Below are positions 50,201-62,800 of a stretch of DNA of 64,000 nt, one piece after another. This DNA is from Litoditis marina. Lineage: Eukaryota; Nematoda; Chromadorea; Rhabditida; Rhabditidae. The stretch lies in assembly GCA_964036275.1 (NCBI GenBank), contig OZ038434.1, positions 22,185,879-22,249,878 on the forward strand. The letters run 5' to 3'. Every line of letters begins with the position of its first letter. The stretch's first letter is position 1. The position numbers were made by a program, and so were the translations under genes. The notes under the pieces were generated by a model. The model saw only the letters and a program-made list of their open reading frames with translations. It did not search any database and was not told the DNA's origin.

Positions 50201-53200
50201 CGATTTTTGCCCTACGTGAGATTTAGTATTCAAACTTGGTATTTTTGAACTCCTCTCATGTGTAGAAACTTAAAATGTTCATCTTATTTGCATAAGTTGA
50301 AACAGTCCCGAAATAATTGAGTGGCGGTGCTAACCAAAAACACCCCCAAGTTGACGTGAATGGAGTTGCGATTTTCGCCCTACGTGAGATTTAGTATTCA
50401 AACTTGGTATTTTTGAACTCCTCTCATGTGTAGAAACTCAAAAATGTTCATCTTATTTGCATAAGTTAAAACAGTCCCGAAATAATTGAGTGGCGGTGCT
50501 AACCAAAAACACCCCCAAATTGACGTGAATGGAGTTGCGATTTTCGCCCTACGTGGGATTTAGTGTTCAAACTTGGTGTTTTTGAACTCCTCTCATGTGT
50601 AGAAACTCAAAAATGTTCATCTTATTTGCATAAGTTGAAACAGTCCCGAAATAATTGAGTGGCCGTGCTAACCAAAAACACCCCCAAGTTGACGTGAATG
50701 GAGTTGCGATTTTCGCCCTACGTGAGATTTAGTATTCAAACTTGGTATTTTTGAACTCCTCTCATGTGTAGAAACTTAAAAATGTTCATCTTATTTGTAT
50801 AAGTTGAAACAGTCCCGAAATAATTGAGTGGCGGTGCTAACCAAAAACACCCCCAAATTGACGTGAATGGAGTTGCGATTTTTGCCCTACGTGAGATTTA
50901 GTATTCAAACTTGGTATTTTTGAACTCCTCTCATGTGTAGAAACTTAAAATGTTCATCTTATTTGCATAAGTTGAAACAGTCCCGAAATAATTGAGTGGC
51001 GGTGCTAACCAAAAACACCCCCAAGTTGACGTGAATGGAGTTGCGATTTTCGCCCTACGTGAGATTTAGTATTCAAACTTGGTATTTTTGAACTCCTCTC
51101 ATGTGTAGAAACTCAAAAATGTTCATCTTATTTGCATAAGTTGAAACAGTCCCGAAATAATTGAGTGGCGGTGCTAACCAAAAACACCCCCAAATTGACG
51201 TGAATGGAGTTGCGATTTTTGCCCTACGTGAGATTTAGTGTTCAAACTTGGTATTTTTGAACTCCCCTCATGTGTAGAAACTCAAAAATGTTCGTCTTAT
51301 TAGCATAAGTTGAAACAGTCCCGAAATAATTGAGTGGCGGTGCTAACCAAAAACACCCCCAAGTTGACGTGAATGGAGTTGCGATTTTCGCCCTACGTGG
51401 TATTTAGTATTCAAACTTGGTATTTTTGAACTCCTCTCATGTGTAGGAACTTAAAAATGTTCATCTTATTTGCATAAGTTGAAACAGTCCCGAAATAATT
51501 GAGTGGCCGTGCCGTGCTAACCAAAAACACCCCCAAGTTGACGTGAATGGAGTTGCGATTTTCGCCCTACGTGAGATTTAGTATTCAAACTTGGTATTTT
51601 TGAACTCCTCTCATGTGTAGAAACTTAAAAATGTTCATCTTATCTGTATAAGTTGAAACAGTCCCGAAATAATTGAGTGGCGGTGCTAACCAAAAACACC
51701 CCCAAGTTGACGTGAATGGAATTGCGATTTTCGCCCTACGTGAGATTTAGTATTCAAACTTGGTATTTTTGAACTCCTCTCATGTGTAGAAACTTAAAAA
51801 TGTTCATCTTATTTGCATAAGTTGAAACAGTCCCGAAATAATTGAGTGGCGGTGCTAACCAAAAACACCCCCAAGTTGACGTGAATGGAGTTGCGATTTT
51901 CGCCGTACGTGAGATTTAGTATTCAAACTTGGTATTTTTGAACTCCTCTCATGTGTAGGAACTTAAAAATGTTCATCTTATTTGCATAAGTTGAAACAGT
52001 CCCGAAATAATTGAGTGGCCGTGCCGTGCTAACCAAAAACACCCCCAAGTTGACGTGAATGGAGTTGCGATTTTCGCCCTACGTGAGATTTAGTATTCAA
52101 ACTTGGTATTTTTGAACTCCTCTCATGTGTAGAAACTTAAAAATGTTCATCTTATCTGTATAAGTTGAAACAGTCCCGAAATAATTGAGTGGCGGTGCTA
52201 ACCAAAAACACCCCCAAGTTGACGTGAATGGAATTGCGATTTTCGCCCTACGTGAGATTTAGTATTCAAACTTGGTATTTTTGAACTCCTCTCATGTGTA
52301 GAAACTTAAAAATGTTCATCTTATTTGCATAAGTTGAAACAGTCCCGAAATAATTGAGTGGCGGTGCTAACCAAAAACACCCCCAAGTTGACGTGAATGG
52401 AGTTGCGATTTTCGCCGTACGTGAGATTTAGTATTCAAACTTGGTATTTTTGAACTCCTCTCATGTGTAGAAACTTAAAAATGTTCATCTTATTTGTATA
52501 AGTTGAAACAGTCCCGAAATAATTGAGTGGCGGTGCTAACCAAAAACACCCCCAAATTGACGTGAATGGAGTTGCGATTTTTGCCCTACGTGAGATTTAG
52601 TATTCAAACTTGGTATTTTTGAACTCCTCTCATGTGTAGAAACTTAAAATGTTCATCTTATTTGCATAAGTTGAAACAGTCCCGAAATAATTGAGTGGCG
52701 GTGCTAACCAAAAACACCCCCAAGTTGACGTGAATGGAGTTGCGATTTTCGCCCTACGTGAGGTTTAGTATTCAAACTTGGTATTTTTGAACTCCTCTCA
52801 TGTGTAGAAACTCAAAAATGTTCATCTTATTTGCATAAGTTGAAACAGTCCCGAAATAATTGAGTGGCGGTGCTAACCAAAAACACCCCCAAATTGACGT
52901 GAATGGAGTTGCGATTTTTGCCCTACGTGAGATTTAGTGTTCAAACTTGGTATTTTTGAACTCCCCTCATGTGTAGAAACTCAAAAATGTTCGTCTTATT
53001 AGCATAAGTTGAAACAGTCCCGAAATAATTGAGTGGCGGTGCTAACCAAAAACACCCCCAAGTTGACGTGAATGGAGTTGCGATTTTCGCCCTACGTGGT
53101 ATTTAGTATTCAAACTTGGTATTTTTGAACTCCTCTCATGTGTAGGAACTTAAAAATGTTCATCTTATTTGCATAAGTTGAAACAGTCCCGAAATAATTG

Positions 53201-56200
53201 AGTGGCCGTGCCGTGCTAACCAAAAACACTCCCAAGTTGACGTGAATGGAGTTGCGATTTTCGCACTACGTGGGATTTAGTGTTCAAACTTGGTATTTTT
53301 GAACTTCTCTCATGTGTAGAAACTCAAAAATGTTCATCTTATTTGCATAAGTTGAAACAGTCCCGAAATAATTGAGTGGCGGTGCTAACCAAAAACACCC
53401 CCAAATTGACGTGAATGGAGTTGCGATTTTTGCCCTACGTGAGATTTAGTGTTCAAACTTGGTATTTTTGAACTCCCCTCATGTGTAGAAACTCAAAAAT
53501 GTTCGTCTTATTAGCATAAGTTGAAACAGTCCCGAAATAATTGAGTGGCGGTGCTAACCAAAAACACCCCCAAGTTGACGTGAATGGAGTTGCGATTTTC
53601 GCCCTACGTGGTATTTAGTATTCAAACTTGGTATTTTTGAACTCCTCTCATGTGTAGAAACTTAAAAATGTTCATCTTATTTGCATAAGTTGAAACAGTC
53701 CCGAAATAATTGAGTGGCCGCGCCGTGCTAACCAAAAACACCCCCAAGTTGACGTGAATGGAGTTGCGATTTTCGCACTACGTGGGATTTAGTGTTCAAA
53801 CTTGGTATTTTTGAACTTCTCTCATGTGTAGAAACTCAAAAATGTTCATCTTATTTGCATAAGTTGAAACAGTCCCGAAATAATTGAGTGGCCGTGCCGT
53901 GCTAACCAAAAACACCCCCAAGTTGACGTGAATGGAGTTGCGATTTTCGCACTACGTGGGATTTAGTGTTCAAACTTGGTATTTTTGAACTTCTCTCATG
54001 TGTAGAAACTCAAAAATGTTCATCTTATTTGCATAAGTTGAAACAGTCCCGAAATAATTGAGTGGCCGTGCTAACCAAAAACACCCCCAAGTTGACGTGA
54101 ATGGAGTTGCGATTTTCGCCCTACGTGGGATTTAGTGTTCAAACTTGGTGTTTTTGAACTCCTCTCATGTGTAGAAACTCAAAAATGTTCATCTTATTTG
54201 CATAAGTTGAAACAGTCCCGAAATAATTGAGTGGCCGTGCTAACCAAAAACACCCCCAAATTGACGTGAATGGAGTTGCGATTTTTGCCCTACGTGAGAT
54301 TTAGTATTCAAACTTGGTATTTTTGAACTCCTCTCATGTGTAGAAACTTAAAAATGTTCATCTTATTTGTATAAGTTGAAACAGTCCCGAAATAATTGAG
54401 TGGCCGTGCTAACCAAAAACACCCCCAAGTTGACGTGAATGGAGTTGCGATTTTCGCCCTACGTGAGATTTAGTATTCAAACTTGGTATTTTTGAACTCC
54501 TCTCATGTGTAGAAACTTAAAAATGTTCATCTTATCTGTATAAGTTGAAACAGTCCCGAAATAATTGAGTGGCGGTGCTAACCAAAAACACCCCCAAGTT
54601 GACGTGAATGGAATTGCGATTTTCGCCCTACGTGAGATTTAGTATTCAAACTTGGTATTTTTGAACTCCTCTCATGTGTAGAAACTTAAAAATGTTCATC
54701 TTATTTGCATAAGTTGAAACAGTCCCGAAATAATTGAGTGGCGGTGCTAACCAAAAACACCCCCAAGTTGACGTGAATGGAGTTGCGATTTTCGCCGTAC
54801 GTGAGATTTAGTATTCAAACTTGGTATTTTTGAACTCCTCTCATGTGTAGAAACTTAAAAATGTTCATCTTATTTGCATAAGTTGAAACAGTCCCGAAAT
54901 AATTGAGTGGCCGTGCTAACCAAAAACACCCCCAAGTTGACGTGAATGGAGTTGCGATTTTCGCCGTACGTGAGATTTAGTATTCAAACTTGGTATTTTT
55001 GAACTCCTCTCATGTGTAGAAACTTAAAAATGTTCATCTTATTTGCATAAGTTGAAACAGTCCCGAAATAATTGAGTGGCCGTGCTAACCAAAAACACCC
55101 CCAAGTTGACGTGAATGGAGTTGCGATTTTCGCCCTACGTGAGATTTAGTATTCAAACTTGGTATTTTTGAACTCCTCTCATGTGTAGAAACTTAAAAAT
55201 GTTCATCTTATCTGTATAAGTTGAAACAGTCCCGAAATAATTGAGTGGCGGTGCTAACCAAAAACACCCCCAAGTTGACGTGAATGGAATTGCGATTTTC
55301 GCCCTACGTGAGATTTAGTATTCAAACTTGGTATTTTTGAACTCCTCTCATGTGTAGAAACTTAAAAATGTTCATCTTATTTGCATAAGTTGAAACAGTC
55401 CCGAAATAATTGAGTGGCGGTGCTAACCAAAAACACCCCCAAGTTGACGTGAATGGAGTTGCGATTTTCGCCGTACGTGAGATTTAGTATTCAAACTTGG
55501 TATTTTTGAACTCCTCTCATGTGTAGAAACTTAAAAATGTTCATCTTATTTGCATAAGTTGAAACAGTCCCGAAATAATTGAGTGGCCGTGCTAACCAAA
55601 AACACCCCCAAGTTGACGTGAATGGAGTTGCGATTTTCGCCCTACGTGAGATTTAGTATTCAAACTTGGTATTTTTGAACTCCTCTCATGTGTAGAAACT
55701 CAAAAATGTTCATCTTATTTGCATAAGTTGAAACAGTCCCGAAATAATTGAGTGGCCGTGCTAACCAAAAACACCCCCAAGTTGACGTGAATGGAGTTGC
55801 GATTTTCGCCCTACGTGAGATTTAGTATTCAAACTTGGTATTTTTGAACTCCTCTCATGTGTAGAAACTTAAAAATGTTCATCTTATTTGTATAAGTTGA
55901 AACAGTCCCGAAATAATTGAGTGGCGGTGCTAACCAAAAACACCCCCAAATTGACGTGAATGGAGTTGCGATTTTCGCCCTACGTGAGATTTAGTATTCA
56001 AACGTGGTATTTTTGAACTCCTCTCATGTGTAGAAACTTAAAAATGTTCATCTTTTTTGTATAAGTTTAAACAGTCCCGAAATAATTGAGTGGCCGTGCT
56101 AACCAAAAACACCCCCAAATTGACGTGAATGGAGTTGCGATTTTCGCCCTACGTAGGATTTAGTGTTCAAACTTGGTGTTTTTGAACTCCTCTCATGTGT

Positions 56201-57790
56201 AGAAACTCAAAAATGTTCATCTTATTTGCATAAGTTGAAACAGTCCCGAAATAATTGAGTGGCCGTGCTAACCAAAAACACCCCCAAGTTGACGTGAATG
56301 GAGTTGCGATTTTCGCCCTACGTGAGATTTAGTATTCAAACTTGGTATTTTTGAACTCCTCTCATGTGTAGAAACTTAAAAATGTTCATCTTATTTGTAT
56401 AAGTTGAAACAGTCCCGAAATAATTGAGTGGCGGTGCTAACCAAAAACATCCCCAAATTGACGTGAATGGAGTTGCGATTTTTGCCCTACGTGAGATTTA
56501 GTATTCAAACTTGGTATTTTTGAACTCCTCTCATGTGTAGAAACTTAAAAATGTTCATCTTATTTGCATAAGTTGAAACAGTCCCGAAATAATTGAGTGG
56601 CGGTGCTAACCAAAAACACCCCCAAGTTGACGTGAATGGAGTTGCGATTTTCGCCCTACGTGAGATTTAGTATTCAAACTTGGTGTTTTTGAACTCCTCT
56701 CATGTGTAGAAACTTAAAAATGATCATCTTTTTTGTATAAGTTTAAACAGTCCCGAAATAATTGAGTGGCCGTGCTAACGAAAAACACCCCCAAGTTGAC
56801 GTGAATGGAGTTGCGATTTTCGCCCTACGTGGGATTTAGTGTTCAAACTTGGTGTTTTTGAACTCCTCTCATGTGTAGAAACTCAAAAATGTTCATCTTA
56901 TTTGCATAAGTTGAAACAGTCCCGAAATAATTGAGTGGCGGTGCTAACCAAAAACACCCCCAAGTTGACGTGAATGGAGTTGCGATTTTTGCCCTACGTG
57001 AGATTTAGTATTCAAACTTGGTATTTTTGAACTCCTCTCATGTGTAGAAACTTAAAAATGTTCATCTTATTTGCATAAGTTGAAACAGTCCCGAAATAAT
57101 TGAGTGGCGGTGCTAACCAAAAACACCCCCAAGTTGACGTGAATGGAGTTGCGATTTTCGCCCTACGTGAGATTTAGTATTCAAACTTGGTATTTTTGAA
57201 CTCCTCTCATGTGTAGAAACTCAAAAATGTTCATCTTATTTGCATAAGTTGAAACAGTCCCGAAATAATTGAGTGGCGGTGCTAACCAAAAACACCCCCA
57301 AATTGACGTGAATGGAGTTGCGATTTTTGCCCTACGTGAGATTTAGTGTTCAAACATGGTATTTTTGAACTCCCCTCATGTGTAGAAACTCAAAAATGTT
57401 CGTCTTATTAGCATAAGTTGAAACAGTCCCGAAATAATTGAGTGGCGGTGCTAACCAAAAACACCCCCAAGTTGACGTGAATGGAGTTGCGATTTTCGCC
57501 CTACGTGGGATTTAGTATTCAAACTTGGTATTTTTGAACTCCTCTCATGTGTAGAAACTTAAAAATGTTCATCTTATTTGCATAAGTTGAAACAGTCCCG
57601 AAATAATTGAGTGGCCGTGCCGTGCTAACCAAAAACACCCCCAAGTTGACGTGAATGGAGTTGCGATTTTCGCACTACGTGGGATTTAGTGTTCAAACTT
57701 GGTATTTTTGAACTTCTCTCATGTGTAGAAACTCAAAAATGTTCATCTTATCTCCATAAAAAGGTTAATCGAACAAAAACAAAAATGATG

Positions 57791-57864
57791 TCCGTGAAAG
57801 GATTCGAACCCTAGGTCTACTGCACTGTAGAGCGCTGCTCTGCCGGCTGAGCCAAATGGTCACG
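57791..57864 (-). other. tRNA-like segment of unit 1 (intact B box)
   Basis: The complement of GGATTCGAACC at 57800-57810 is a perfect B box (GGTTCGAATCC). The A box TGGCTCAGCCGG is the complement of 57843-57854. A five-pair stem TCTAC/GTAGA can form in the anticodon region, but its loop has six bases and the acceptor stem does not pair well. I call it tRNA-derived, not a working tRNA gene. Confidence 0.7.
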
Positions 57865-59278
57865 AAGAAAGAAAGAAATGGACGGCGTCACACGTGCACT
57901 GCCCGAAATCAAGGATTGATGAAGGCTTCTGAGAGAATGCTTACTAACCAAACTTGTAACGCAGTTTTTGTATTTCAAACATCAACTTAGTGTGAATATA
58001 TTAAAATATTTCGAAAAGCAATTGTGTTAATGTGTAGAGATCCTGACTCCATAAAAGGTTAATCCAACACACAAAAATGATGTTCGTGAAGGGATTAGAA
58101 CCCTCGGCCTACTGGACTGTGGGGTGCTGCTCTGCCGACTGAGCCAAATGGTCACGAAGAAAGAAAGAAATAGACGGCGGCACACGTGCGCTGCCCGAAA
58201 TCAAGGATTGATCACGGTTTCTGAGAGAATGCTTACTAACCAAACTTGTAACGCAGTTTTTGTATTTCAAACATCAACTTAGTGTGAATATATTAAAATA
58301 TTTCGAAAAAGCAATTGTGTTAATGTGTAGAGATCCTGACTCCATAAAAGGTTAATCCAACACACAAAAATGATGTTCGTGAAGGGATTAGAACCCTCGG
58401 CCTACTGGACTGTGGGGCGCTGCTCTGCCGACTGAGCCAAATGGTCACGAAGAAAGAAAGAAATAGACGGCGGCACACATGCGCTGCCCGAAATCAAGGA
58501 TTGATCACGGTCTCTGAGAGAATGCTTACTAACCAAACTTGTAACGCAGTTTTTGTATTTCAAACATCAACTTAGTGTGAACATATTAAAATATTTCGAA
58601 AAAGCAATTGTGTTAATGTGTAGAGATCCTGACTCCATAAAAGGTTAATCCAACACACAAAAATGATGTTCGTGAAGGGATTAGAACCCTCGGCCTACTG
58701 GACTGTGGGGCGCTGCTCTGCCGACTGAGCCAAATGGTCACGAAGAAAGAAAGAAATGGACGGCGCCACACGTGCGCTGCCCGAAATCAAGGATTGATCA
58801 CGGTTTCTGAGAGAATGCTTGATAACCAAACTTGTAACGCAGTTTTTGTATTTCAAACACCAACTAAGTGTGAATATATTAATATATTTAGAAAAAGCAA
58901 TTGTGTTAATCTGGTTAATCTGTAGAGATTCTGACTTCATAAAAATATTAATCGAACAAAAACAAAAATGATGTTCGTGAAGGGATTAGAACCCTCGGCC
59001 TACTGAACTGTAGAGCGCTGCTCTGCCGACTGATCCAAATGGTCACGAAGAAAGAAAGAAATGGACGGCGCCACACGTGCGCTGCCCGAAATCAAGGATT
59101 GATCACGGTTTCTGAGAGAATGCTTGATAACCAAACTTGTAACGCAGTTTTTGTATTTCAAACACCAACTAAGTGTGAATATATTAATATATTTAGAAAA
59201 AGCAATTGTGTTAATCTGGTTAATCTGTAGAGATTCTGACTTCATAAAAATATTAATCGAACAAAAACAAAAATGATG

Positions 59279-59352
59279 TTCGTGAAGGGATTCGAACCCT
59301 AGGCCTACTGGACTGTAGAGCGCTGCTCTGCCGACTGATCCAAATGGTCACG
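59279..59352 (-). other. tRNA-like segment of unit 6 (intact B box, altered A box)
   Basis: The B box is again perfect (complement GGATTCGAACC, 59288-59298). The A-box region reads TGGATCAGTCGG (complement of 59331-59342), where units 1-4 read TGGCTCAG. Units 2-5 and 7 have GGATTAGAACC, one change from the B-box consensus. Intact B boxes thus occur only in units 1 and 6. Confidence 0.65.
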
Positions 59353-59895
59353 AAGAAAGAAAGAAATGGACGGCGCCACACGTGCGCTGCCCGAAATCAA
59401 GGATTGATCACGGTTTCTGAGAGAATGCTTGATAACCAAACTTGTAACGCAGTTTTTGTATTTCAAACACCAACTAAGTGTGAATATATTAATATATTTA
59501 GAAAAAGCAATTGTGTTAATCTGGTTAATCTGTAGAGATTCTGACTTCATAAAAATATTAATCGAACAAAAACAAAAATGATGTTCGTGAAGGGATTAGA
59601 ACCCTCGGCCTACTGAACTGTAGAGCGCTGCTCTGCCGACTGATCCAAATGGTCACGAAGAAAGAAAGAAATGGACGGCGCCACACGTGCGCTGCCCGAA
59701 ATCAAGGACTGATCACGGTTTCTGATAGAATGCTTAGTAACCAAACTTGTAACGCAGTTTTTGTATTTCAAACACCAACTTAGTGTGAATATATTAATAT
59801 ATTTAGAAAAAGCAATTGTGTTAATGTGTAGAGATCCTGACTCCATAAAAAGGTTAATCCAACCAACACAAAAATGATGTCCGTGAAGATGTCCG

Positions 59896-62800
59896 TATTT
59901 GCATAAGTTGAAACAGTCCCGAAATAATTGAGTGGCAGTGCTAACCAAAAACACCCCCAAATTGACGTGAATGGAGTTGCGATTTTTGCCCTACGTGAGA
60001 TTTAGTATTCAAACTTTGTATTTTTGAACTCCCCTCATGTGTAGAAACTCAAAAATGTTCATCTTATTAGCATAAGTTGAAACAGTCCCGAAATAATTGA
60101 GTGGCGGTGCTAACCAAAAACACCCCCAAATTGACGTGAATGGATTTGCGATTTTTGCCCTACGTGAGAATTAGTGTTCAAACTTGGTATTTTTGAACTC
60201 CCCTCATGTGTAGAAACTCAAAAATTTTCATCTTATTAGCATAAGTTGAAACCGTCCCGAAATAATTGAGTGGCGGTGCTAACCAAAAACACCCCCAAAT
60301 TGACGTGAATGGAGTTGCGATTTTCGCCCTACGTGAGATTTAGTATTCAAACTTGGTATTTTTGAACTCCTCTCATGTGTAGAAACTTAAAAATGTTCAT
60401 CTTATTAGCATAAGTTGAAACAGTCCCGAAATAATTGAGTGGCGGTGCTAACCAAAAACACCCCCAAGTTGACGTGAATGGAGTTGCGATTTTCGCCCTA
60501 CGTGGGATTTAGTGTTCAAACTTGGTATTTTTGAACTCCTCTCATGTGTAGAAACTCAAAAATGTTCATCTTATTTGCATAAGTTGAAACAGTCCCGAAA
60601 TAATTGAGTGGCGGTGCTAACCAAAAACACCCCCAAATTGACGTGAATGGAGTTGCGATTTTCGCCCTACGTGAGATTTAGTGTTCAAACTTGGTGTTTT
60701 TGAACTCCCCTCATGTGTAGAAACTCAAAAATGTTCGTCTTATTAGCATAAGTTGAAACAGTCCCGAAATAATTGAGTGGCGGTGCTAACCAAAAACACC
60801 TCCAAGTTGACGTGAATGGAGTTGCGATTTTCGCCCTACGTGAGATTTAGTGTTCAAACTTGGTATTTTTGAACTCCTCTCATGTGTAGAAACTTAAAAA
60901 TGTTCATCTTATTTGCATAAGTTGAAACAGTCCCGAAATAATTGAGTGGCCGTGCTAACCAAAAACACCCCCAAGTTGACGTGAATGGAGTTGCGATTTT
61001 CGCCCTACGTGAGATTTAGTGTTCAAACTTGGTATTTTTGAACTTCTCTCATGTGTAGAAACTTAAAAATGTTCATCTTATTAGCATAAGTTGAAACAGT
61101 CCCGAAATAATTGAGTGGCGGTGCTAACCAAAAACACCCCCAAGTTGACGTGAATGGAGTTGCGATTTTCGCCCTACGTGGGATTTAGTGTTCAAACTTG
61201 GTATTTTCTGAACTCCTCTCATGTGTAGAAACTCAAAAATGTTCATCTTATTTGCATAAGTTGAAACAGTCCCGAAATAATTGAGTGGCGGTGCTAACCA
61301 AAAACACCCCCAAATTGACGTGAATGGAGTTGCGATTTTCGCCCTACGTGGGATTTAGTGTTCAAACTTGGTATTTTTGAACTCCTCTCATGTGTAGAAA
61401 CTTAAAAATGTTCATCTTATTAGCATAAGTTGAAACAGTCCCGAAATAATTGAGTGGCGGTGCTAACCAAAAACACCCCCAAGTTGACGTGAATGGAGTT
61501 GCGATTTTCGCCCTACGTGGGGTTAAGTGTTCAAACTTGGTATTTTCTGAACTCCTCTCATGTGTAGAAACTCAAAAATGTTCATCTTATTTGAATAAGT
61601 TGAAACAGTCCCGAAATAATTGAGTGGCGGTGCTAACCAAAAACACCCCCAAGTTGACGTGAATGGAGTTGCGATTTTCGCCCTACGTGGGATTTAGTGT
61701 TCAAACTTGGTATTTTTGAACTCCTCTCATGTGGAGAAACTCAAAAATGTTCATCTTATTTGCATAAGTTGAAACAGTCCCGAAATAATTGAGTGGCGGT
61801 GCTAACCAAAAACACCCCCAAATTGACGTGAATGGAGTTGCGATTTTTGCCCTACGTGAGATTTAGTGTTCAAACTTGGTATTTTTGAACTCTTCTCATG
61901 TGTAGAAACTAAAAAATGTTCATCTTATTAGCATAAGTTGAAACAGTCCCGAAATAATTGAGTGGCGGTGCTAACCAAAAACACCCCCAAGTTGACGTGA
62001 ATGGAGTTGCGATTTTCGCCCTACGTGGGATTTAGTGTTCAAACTTGGTATTTTTGAACTCCTCTTATGTGTAGAAACTAAAAAATGTTCATCTTATTAG
62101 CATAAGTTGAAACAGTCCCGAAATAATTGAGTGGCGGTGCTAACCAAAAACACCCCCAAGTTGACGTGAATGGAGTTGCGATTTTCGCCCTACGTGAGAT
62201 TTAGTGTTCAAACTTGGTATTTTTGAACTCCTTTCATGTGTAGAAACTTCAAAATGTTCATCTTATTAGCATAAGTTGAAACAGTCCCGAAATAATTGAG
62301 TGGCGGTGCTAACCAAAAACACCCCCAAATTGACGTGAATGGAGTTGCGATTTTTGCCCTACGTGAGATTTAGTGTTCAAACTTGGTATTTTTGAACTCC
62401 TCTCATGTGTAGAAACTCAAAAATGTTCATCTTATTAGCATAAGTTGAAACAGTCCCGAAATAATTGAGTGGCGGTGCTAACCAAAAACACCCCCAAATT
62501 GACGTGAATGGAGTTGCGATTTTCGCCCTACGTGAGATTTAGTTTTCAAACTTGGTATTTTTGAACTCCTCTCATGTGTAGAAACTTAAAAATGTTCATC
62601 TTATTAGCATAAGTTGAAACAGTCCCGAAATAATTGAGTGGCGGTGCTAACCAAAAACACCCCCAAGTTGACGTGAATGGAGTTGCGATTTTCGCCCTAC
62701 GTGGGGTTAAGTGTTCAAACTTGGTATTTTCTGAACTCCTCTCATGTGTAGAAACTCAAAAATGTTCATCTTATTTGAATAAGTTGAAACAGTCCCGAAA

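Larger units (their letters stand above)
16836..57751 (+). repeat. Satellite 2 array, 169-bp monomer, about 240 copies
   Basis: The monomer runs from GCGATTTTCGCCCTACGTG through CTCATGTGTAGAAAC, CATCTTATTTGCATAAG, CAGTCCCGAAATAATTG and CCAAAAACACCCCC to GACGTGAATGGAGTT, counted as 169 bp. All copies are in one orientation. Recurring variable sites are GAGATTT/GGGATTT, GTATTC/GTGTTC, CTCCTCTC/CTCCCCTC/CTTCTCTC, TTTGCAT/TTAGCAT/TTTGTAT/TTCGCAT, GGCGGTG/GGCCGTG and AAGTTG/AAATTG. Their combinations define higher-order repeats. Spacings between rare variants are exact multiples of 169 after known indels. No open frame of note crosses it. I could not name the family. Confidence 0.96.
57752..59895 (-). 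repeat. Block of seven 292-305-bp units with tRNA-like segments, inside satellite 2
   Basis: Units measured from AAAAATGATG start at 57781, 58073, 58366, 58659, 58964, 59269 and 59574, with a partial end from 59870. Lengths are 292, 293, 293, 305, 305, 305 and 296 bp. On the minus strand each has a tRNA-like segment (GTGACCATTTGGCTCAG), a unique body and a TTTCTTTCTTTC run. The longer units carry a partly repeated GTTAATCTG motif. Left end: satellite 2 stops at CATCTTAT. Right end: it resumes at TATTTGCATAAG, the same monomer position with TAT shared. I infer a tandemly amplified SINE-like element; an ordinary satellite with a tRNA-derived part is the alternative. Confidence 0.85.

Noticed and set aside
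16836..57751. CRISPR array
   Set aside because: The repeats are contiguous 169-bp monomers with no unique spacers, in a eukaryotic context.
57791..59657. Seven functional tRNA genes
   Set aside because: A and B boxes are present but acceptor stems do not pair, the anticodon loop has six bases, and most copies have a changed B box.
57752..59895. DNA transposon with terminal inverted repeats
   Set aside because: The two ends (CTCCATAAAAAGG and GATGTCCG) are not inverted copies and no transposase frame is present. Only the TAT shared by the flanks hints at transposition.
58695..59960. Frames of 63-116 codons in the tRNA-like block
   Set aside because: They recur identically in each tandem unit, cover the tRNA-like segment in antisense or sense, and resemble no protein I know.
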